A DNA stretch of 64,000 nucleotides, taken from positions 9,496,501-9,560,500 of the forward strand of contig OW285190.1 of assembly GCA_935421135.1 (NCBI GenBank), read 5' to 3'. This DNA is from Bugulina stolonifera (taxonomy: Eukaryota; Bryozoa; Gymnolaemata; Cheilostomatida; Bugulidae). The notes beneath the pieces are model-generated. The model had not been told where the DNA came from. It saw only the letters and a program-made list of their open reading frames with translations, and ran no database searches. The position numbers were made by a program, and so were the translations under genes. This document shows, one piece after another, positions 58,001 to 64,000 of the stretch; positions within the stretch are counted from its first letter, which is position 1, and the number at the start of each line of letters is the position of its first letter.

Positions 58001-60478
58001 AACTACTACTACAACTACCCCAACTACTACTACAACTACTACTACAACTACTCCAACTACTACTACAACTACCCCAACTACTACTACAACTACCCCAACT
58101 ACTACTACAACTACCCCAACTACTACTACAACTACCCCAACTACTACTACAACTACCCCAACTACTACTACAACTACCCCAACTACTACTACAACTACCC
58201 CAACTACTACTACAACTACCCCAACTACTACTACAACTACTCCAACTACTACCACACCAGTTACTACAACTGCTCCAACTACAAATTCAATCGTTACAAC
58301 TGTGACTACAGCTACACCCGCTACTACTACTGCCATAGTATCAGCTGCAAAATCAACTACTTCACGCCCTACTATTCCTGGTCACACAACAACAACTTCA
58401 CCAACAACAGTGTCAACTGTAGATTCCTCTATTCAAATGTCAATTACTACACCACACCCTGCAACTACCACTACACCACTACATGCAAACACTACATTTA
58501 CTACAACAATGCCTACAACTGTCATGCCAAATACTGTGCTTGCTACTACAGCAACCACAAAGTCAACACTATCTATTTTACCAACAACTAAACTCTCCAG
58601 TGTGCCAACTGTTCCAACAACTGATAGAAAAACACTTGCAATATCTACGAGAATAACACGTCCTGCTACAAACACAAAATACTCTCTGCCACCAAGTAAA
58701 ACTATTAGCACTAAACGAACTACTCCGTCATTCACTACTAAAGACAATGCATCTAAACCTAAGGAACCCAATGAAGAGCAGACTAAAGCTCCATCCCAGG
58801 ACAAACAAGAAGAATCTAAAGGTAACTCCATTCTTTTGCTTCTTATCTATTGTTAAAATTTCAATAGCTGCTACCAATAAATTGCAGTGTGCAGTGTGCA
58901 GTGCTGTCGCACCACAAACATCTGCATATTTCTTTTCATATTTATTAGGAAAATGTAGATAGATTATTTATAAGTACCACTTGTTAATAATGATCACTTA
59001 TCTTAATCTAACTTGTGAAACAAAATCAAGTGTTCCAGATATATTGGGCAATTTCATACCCAGAGAATCGCTAATTGTTTCTATGTTTAACTCATCAAAA
59101 ACCGCAATAAATCACCATGTCACATGCTTTCAGAATGTGAATTTGAAAAATTTTGTGCTTATTCCAAATTTTCAAAGTCATGAGAAACACGTGTGTTCTA
59201 TAACTTGTCAAAAATTGTGAATTGTTCCCAGCAGCTGCACAAGTACTTGATAATACAATTGTAATTGTACATACAATTTATGTAGTGGTTTGGCCGAATT
59301 TTGCTCATTGCCAATGTAACCTCCTATGTGGTTAAAATCCAACACTGTTAAATCTCCCGCACAGGGAGAATGTCCTGCAGTATAGGCTCATGCTACTGAT
59401 GTAACAGTACATGTCCAATGACAGCATGGTATTTTAAGACAGTCTCTCTCTATATTTATAGATTCGCTGCCAATACCCGTGCTGGTTGTTGGAGTAACAT
59501 CAGTGGTCTTGATTTTGACGGTTGTTATATCAGTGGTTCTGGTAGTTCGCTATAAAAGGTGAGTGGCCTTACTTTTTCCCTATACCAAGTAAGAAAACAG
59601 CGTATGTTTCAGGTACTAAGCCTCAGGAAGAGATATTTATTAATAGCTCTCAAAATGAGTAATTTATATGTAGTAGCGTGTATTTATACTCTTCTGTGCT
59701 GTTCCACAAGTATTCAATTACTGTTGAATGGAGTGTACAATTGAATAAATAATGCTGAAGTTCTGCTATACAAATACAAAGTGAAGAAATTTAGCAAGTT
59801 ATGTAAGCTATTTTACTTTATCTGTCAATTGCCATGGTTAAAGGTTTAGGGACACCTATTGTATCTCAGAATTGTAATAGCAGGTTAAATCAAGTGAAAA
59901 CTAGAATTAGGTAAAATATTTTATTTAATCCACTTTCTCACCAATCCTTACACTGTGATAAACTAGAAAAAAAACACATTTATGATTATTACCCTCGGAT
60001 TTTAATAGCTACTGAAATATAAAATAAATCAAGTATCATCTCAACAACACTTCACACCAGTGTTGGCAGTTGAAGACTTTGAATGCCTACCACATTAATG
60101 TGACATCCAATAAAGTTGGCTATATTACTTTTCTAGATTTTAATTTGAGGACCTCGTTGTATGAACAATGTAGATGAAAACTTCTTGTCTTTTCTTAATT
60201 GTGAGCACAACATACACACAGTTACAACAACAAAATTTCAACTTTAAAAAAAAGTGTAAAAACATGCAGTTGATAGCTCTTGGGGATCAATACTGTAACA
60301 CAAGGTTATGAGACGTAAATAAAATAGATTCCTATGGTGATTTTTAAATCTGAACTTTTTATCTTTTAGAGGACAACGAAGGAAAAGAGAAGCTAAGCGT
60401 TGTTTATTAGAGAAAAACTTCAGAGACCACATGAGTAAGGTTAGAAAAATAATGGAATGGGAAGATAGCGCATTGTGA
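55044..60478 (+). CDS. Type I membrane protein: signal peptide, CUB domain, Thr-rich mucin stalk, TM, basic tail
   Basis: Five exons: 55044-55146, 56057-56214, 57633-58821, 59462-59558, 60370-60478. Phases match and give 551 aa. Residues 1-30 form a signal peptide with core AVLIVLLIHILPLVSS. A CUB domain spans about 40-160, divided between exons 2 and 3: ICDSIYW, IRSPHYPSNYPDNKRCVW, then NCIYDYLSI, LAVTFRSDGIDNHRGFALII. Residues about 165-475 are Thr/Pro/Ser-rich with a 7-residue PTTTTTT repeat, expected to be heavily O-glycosylated. Exon 4 encodes a TM helix (PVLVVGVTSVVLILTVVI) and exon 5 a 36-residue basic tail (RGQRRKREAKR). The expected role is a cell-surface adhesion or recognition molecule; the ligand is unknown. 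Intron 2 contains a solo LTR in antisense orientation. Confidence 0.88.
56774..57572 (-). mobile_element. Solo LTR, copy B (799 bp), inside an intron
   Basis: Same family as copy A but inverted: TGTAATGG at 56774 and ACCATTACA ending at 57572, with ATAT directly repeated on both sides. The R-U5 half is almost identical to copy A. The U3 half is about 135 bp longer, so the copies represent different subfamilies or copy A carries a deletion. It lies antisense in intron 2 of the CUB-mucin gene. Confidence 0.85.
57898..58250 (+). repeat. Coding 21-bp minisatellite (mucin stalk)
   Basis: Tandem copies of ccaactactactacaactac encoding PTTTTTT within exon 3 of the CUB-mucin gene. Near-identity of units predicts allelic length variation. 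Long antisense open frames (Val-rich) and frame +3 (Leu/Gln-rich) over this stretch are artefacts. Confidence 0.92.
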
Positions 60479-61349
60479 AGACTAGGGAATGACTATGACT
60501 ATGTTGTTCTACAAGACCATTCTACTGGAATTCACGGAAGACCTGTAAACAACATAATATCCTTTTAATTTATATCACTAAAAAGAGGCAGTTAGCCAAC
60601 TTAATTGCTTTATTTTCTTGTAATGCATTTGCAAATATATCAGTATTACTCGTACATGTTGTTAAAGATATTGTAGACTGCATTTGTAGACACATGTATA
60701 TCCTGTCCACATATATTTCATTTATTATACACTGAACGACTTATATTGTAGTTATATCATTTTAAGCAGCGTCTTGCTCCTGCCCTTTGTTTTTTATTTC
60801 TTTAAGGCTCTCTATAAACTCATTGTTCACTGGCTTCTGGAGTTATGTAAATGCTGTCAGCACTATTTATTCTATCGATTCATGTGTGTAGATACAAGAT
60901 CAAGTGGCTGCATGTAGTTGTCTTCACCCACGGCCATCAGGTTGGGCTTTAAACAAAATGCATGGAGTTTGGCCTTTAAATCTCATCACAACAATACTAT
61001 TATTCAGATGGTTGTACTAGTGCCAGCTAACAGTAGGCAATAAAAAATTTAGTTATTATCCCCTCTTCAGTCTCTTCTCTTATCATTGTAAATAAGAAAA
61101 TGAGGCACATTTTGGTGATTCTAATTCAATTATTTTTTAATAGTTCATGAGGCACATTAAAAATAAAGTTAACTTTATTTTAACAACGTTTAAATATTGT
61201 GTAACTAGACATGGGTAGGTTCATCAATGGGTGGTAGAAGCTAGGTATAAAATTTAGTCATTGCTAGGCCTACCACTGTATGCAATGTATATACTAGCTG
61301 GTACATCAACTTATAACCCTTGTTGTTATTGGTAAAAGGGATTAAAACA

Positions 61350-62099
61350 TGTTGCAATGTTTTGCATTCTGGGTATGAGTGCTGAACGATAGTGCAGGTG
61401 AGAAGAGCCTATGAGTAGTGCTAGGCCTTCTATATTACATACATTATAAGACGAACAGTACGTGTAGTTATAGTAGTTAACCAAGGTGCTTATTCTATTC
61501 TTGAGTAAGAGTATGTTCCAGTTCGATCCTAGTAGATAGTTGGGGCATCAAGGTCCAATGGTATGGGACATAGAACTGGAACTAATCTTAGCTACGAAAG
61601 AAAACTCTGTATAAGTAGTATAGATGTGTCTTTATTGAGATCCAAGTATCAACTGACAGTACAACACAAACGCACACGCGTTATATATTTTTAAACTTCC
61701 GGTAAAATTTTCCGATAAAAAGACGACGTAGTGTCGTCTGAGAATTGCGCAACAAGACGTCTGCCATGTGGACGAGGCCCGACCTAACTAGGGTCGGCCT
61801 TATACAAAAGATGCTTGAAATGATGGAAATCATATGCAAAATTAATTATAATCCTCCATTACATGAGTATAAAAAGGCAGTTATACACGGTAAGTTGCAA
61901 CATACACTGTATAGTCCAGGAAAAGCATAATAGAGTAATTATGAACAACTATGAGTAGATGCATACACAATAAGGTAAGTACAAGAGTAATTGGACAAGT
62001 ATGAGTTGAGCGAGACAACTACCAGGCACTTAATGTGCGTAAATGTTAGTCGGGAAGGCTTAGGCGACGTTATGAAATGTCTTTGGCTACCACAATACA
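61350..62099 (-). mobile_element. Diverged solo LTR, copy C (boundaries approximate)
   Basis: Read on the minus strand it follows copies A and B block by block: a TGTATTG start with ACATTT-ATA-CG, the GCACTT-TAGTTGT block, ATACCTTTTTATACTCATG, CGACC/GGTCGGGC inverted repeats, TTGCGCAA, a TATA-like stretch, and CAATAAAGACACATCTAT at about 61620-61640. No TSD could be confirmed, so the ends are provisional. Confidence 0.6.
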
Positions 62100-62393
62100 A
62101 CCTGGAAACATATTCTGAACTAGTTCAATAGATAGATTTGTTACATGCTCACCATATCTTAATATTGAATACCTGTAAATGAATGGTAATAGGAAGCAGG
62201 CACCTCTATAAAGCATGACAAAAGAGGTATATCTTATAACAATCAACAGAAAGTTAGCATTCTACCCTATAAAATTTACCTACCAGTTTTACTTCCCATA
62301 ATGAATTTCAGGTAGCAAAGCTAGGATCTGAAGAGATCATCATGTTTTGTAATTTGGAGCCAAGAAGAGGGACAAGAGTAGTATACCACTAAT

Positions 62394-62479
62394 GACCTTT
62401 ACTCAGGAATTGAACCTGGATCTGCTACATGAAAGTCGGATTCTCAAAGTCCAGAGCTCTAACCAACTAGGCGACTACT
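62394..62479 (-). repeat. tRNA-like sequence, probably SINE-derived
   Basis: The minus strand reads GTCGCCTAGTTGGTTAGAGC (a good box A/D arm), then TCTGGACTTTGAG, and after a long variable stretch CCAGGTTCAATTCC (box B/T arm). The acceptor ends do not pair and the anticodon stem is imperfect, so a working tRNA is unlikely. Confidence 0.5.
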
Positions 62480-63813
62480 GCTCTGTAATTCTACCTTATA
62501 GGTTTGATATAAATCATCCTTGTAAGATACATGCTAGGCAAAATTCAACCATTTGCATGCAGTTTAAAAACACGAAATCTTTCAATTAACTTAGTCCTGG
62601 TCATACATGCAGATGTAAGTAACCTTCTGCTTTCACCGAGACCTACCAGAAGTAGAGTGATTTCAGTTTACCATTTTATTTGAAATAAGATCAAATCTGT
62701 TGTTCATTTAACAATGTGTGAGCCATGGTTCTGGCAACTCACACAGAGCCTAGTCTTATTCCACCTACTTAGTCATGTAGCAACTCTGAAGTCTACAGCA
62801 ATAGTATCATGCTAGTATGTTACATCTAGTTTTTACTGATGATGTGCAAGATTTTCCCATCACAATTTTTATCCTAACTTCATCAACTTTTTGATTTTAC
62901 TCAGATAATATTGTAAAACTTTTAAAAGAAATAACTCTTCTCAGCATCAATAATCTTTGAATCCCCCTCTTCCAGTAACTCAAAGCTTAGATTTATGTTT
63001 AACCCAATTATATGTGTGCTTCTTCAAGTGGATGAGGCAGGTACGTAGACAGAAAAGTCAAAAATAACAAGTTTTGCACTATTATACAGACTTTAATGAA
63101 GATCACGTATTAAATTAAAATCAACACACATTATATTTTGGCGTAGAAAACAGAAAGTGTGCAAAGTATAAAAGCTGACATGCAATACTAGAAATAAAAC
63201 AAAGATTTGAGCTAAAATTAAATGCAGTCTAATTCAAACAGTACTAATCAGACTGTGAAATAGATGCAAATACATGTACATGCACATTTATAGTGTAAAA
63301 TAAAGCATTGTTAATTGTAGTGTCTATAGTATAGAATAGTATACGTTGTATGTGGTATCTATTTTCAGTTTTTAGCAAAGTATATTATATTTGTTATTCG
63401 AAGTATCTATTATGGAACAGTGCTGTTATAAGTATTATCTATAGTATAGAATAGTATATTGCTATATAGGTAGTGTCTGAACTGAACTAATTGGTTTAAG
63501 TTGAAGATCCTCATCTTTACCGAATTAAGGAAGTCATCAGAAATACAAACTTTTTTAAACCAGAAGTCAAGTCAACTTTATCCACGGCTTTATACTAAGT
63601 TGATGTGCATGTGTGGCCTGTGCTCACCCTAATAGTAAAACATGTCTTTCATTGTGTTTAAACTTTAACATGACATCTTTCTTCATTAAGTTTTATTTAT
63701 TTTCAGAGTTTACCTTTGTTTTCAAAACTGTGCAGAGGTGACCACAGAGTAGTATTCATATCTCACCACTTGTCATACTACTGTAAGTGCTAGTACTTGC
63801 CAGTACTAGTAGT

Positions 63814-64000
63814 TTACCCAGTGTGCTTAGTTTTAACATGCCTCTTTAGGCTGTTGCTTGCTGTAAAAGTAAGATCACATTTTGTACACTTATATGGTTG
63901 CTCTCCAGTATGTGTTCTCATATGTACCTTTAGGTGAGCTGCTTGTGAAGCACGATGATCACATTCAGAACATCTATATGGTTTTTCACCAGTATGTGTT
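63814..64000 (-). CDS. C2H2 zinc-finger protein, C-terminal part (continues beyond the window)
   Basis: The minus strand from the right edge reads [20 protein letters not shown], then [18 protein letters not shown], then [20 protein letters not shown], then HTG and a stop at 63814-63816. Two complete Kruppel-type fingers and the THTGEKP linker are visible. The second finger has four residues between its two His. It is probably a DNA-binding transcription factor; the number of upstream fingers is unknown. Confidence 0.9.
   Translation of the reverse strand, partial: THTGEKPYRCSECDHRASQAAHLKVHMRTHTGEQPYKCTKCDLTFTASNSLKRHVKTKHTG

Larger units (their letters stand above)
60479..63813. other. Intergenic region between the CUB-mucin and zinc-finger genes
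   Basis: It contains the diverged LTR C (61350-62099) and a tRNA-like sequence (62394-62479). I see no exon with support elsewhere. Confidence 0.45.

Noticed and set aside
57824..58336. Antisense Val-rich 170-codon frame and Leu/Gln-rich frame
   Set aside because: Shadows of the Thr-rich coding repeat of the CUB-mucin gene.

Overview
This is an AT-rich, intron-rich animal (metazoan) genomic segment with no bacterial, plastid or mitochondrial features. Genes are built from short exons with GT-AG introns of 0.1-3.6 kb. Noncoding DNA is rich in the palindromic word TACATGTA and in small transposons. An early-branching marine invertebrate such as a sponge fits the gene content, but I cannot prove the phylum from sequence alone.

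Left part (1-24.9 kb): two tandem plus-strand genes for UNC-93 homolog A-like membrane proteins (4169-13828 and 17629-23101). The second has lost one symmetric 132-nt exon, so its product is 44 residues shorter but still in frame. MITEs (one with hAT signatures), a LINE relic, a SINE-like repeat pair and an LTR-like segment lie in and between them. A third, more divergent UNC93A-like gene is at 45349-51533 on the minus strand.

Middle (24.9-43.9 kb): a complete six-exon gustatory-receptor-like (GRL) seven-TM gene ends with the diagnostic TYhhhhhQF motif (minus strand, 24927-28478). Next is an ankyrin-caspase gene (minus strand, 43886 down to 29512) with both catalytic residues. One of its coding exons is split by a 9455-bp mobile element (31349-40803). 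The element has TIRs of about 1.2 kb beginning AGTAGTATAG, a 6-bp target-site duplication (TATGCT), and two divergently transcribed, intron-containing cargo genes: an IkB-like ankyrin protein with an N-terminal degron-like motif, and an unrecognised 526-aa protein. Between the cargo genes lies an array of about 0.9 kb built on a 21-bp unit, flanked by CCAAT/TATA-type promoter elements. Removing the element plus one TSD leaves the host caspase reading frame open and in phase with all flanking exons. The element is the most unusual object here; it looks like a Polinton/Maverick-style or other long-TIR transposon lacking core transposition genes.

Right part (45-64 kb): the third UNC93A-like gene, then a type I membrane protein (signal peptide, CUB domain, Thr-rich mucin stalk, TM, basic tail; 55044-60478). 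Solo LTRs of one family in opposite orientations lie upstream of it and inside its second intron, and a diverged relative lies downstream. A C2H2 zinc-finger gene enters from the right edge on the minus strand.

All gene structures were deduced by hand from reading frames, splice signals and phase matching. No transcript or database evidence was available.
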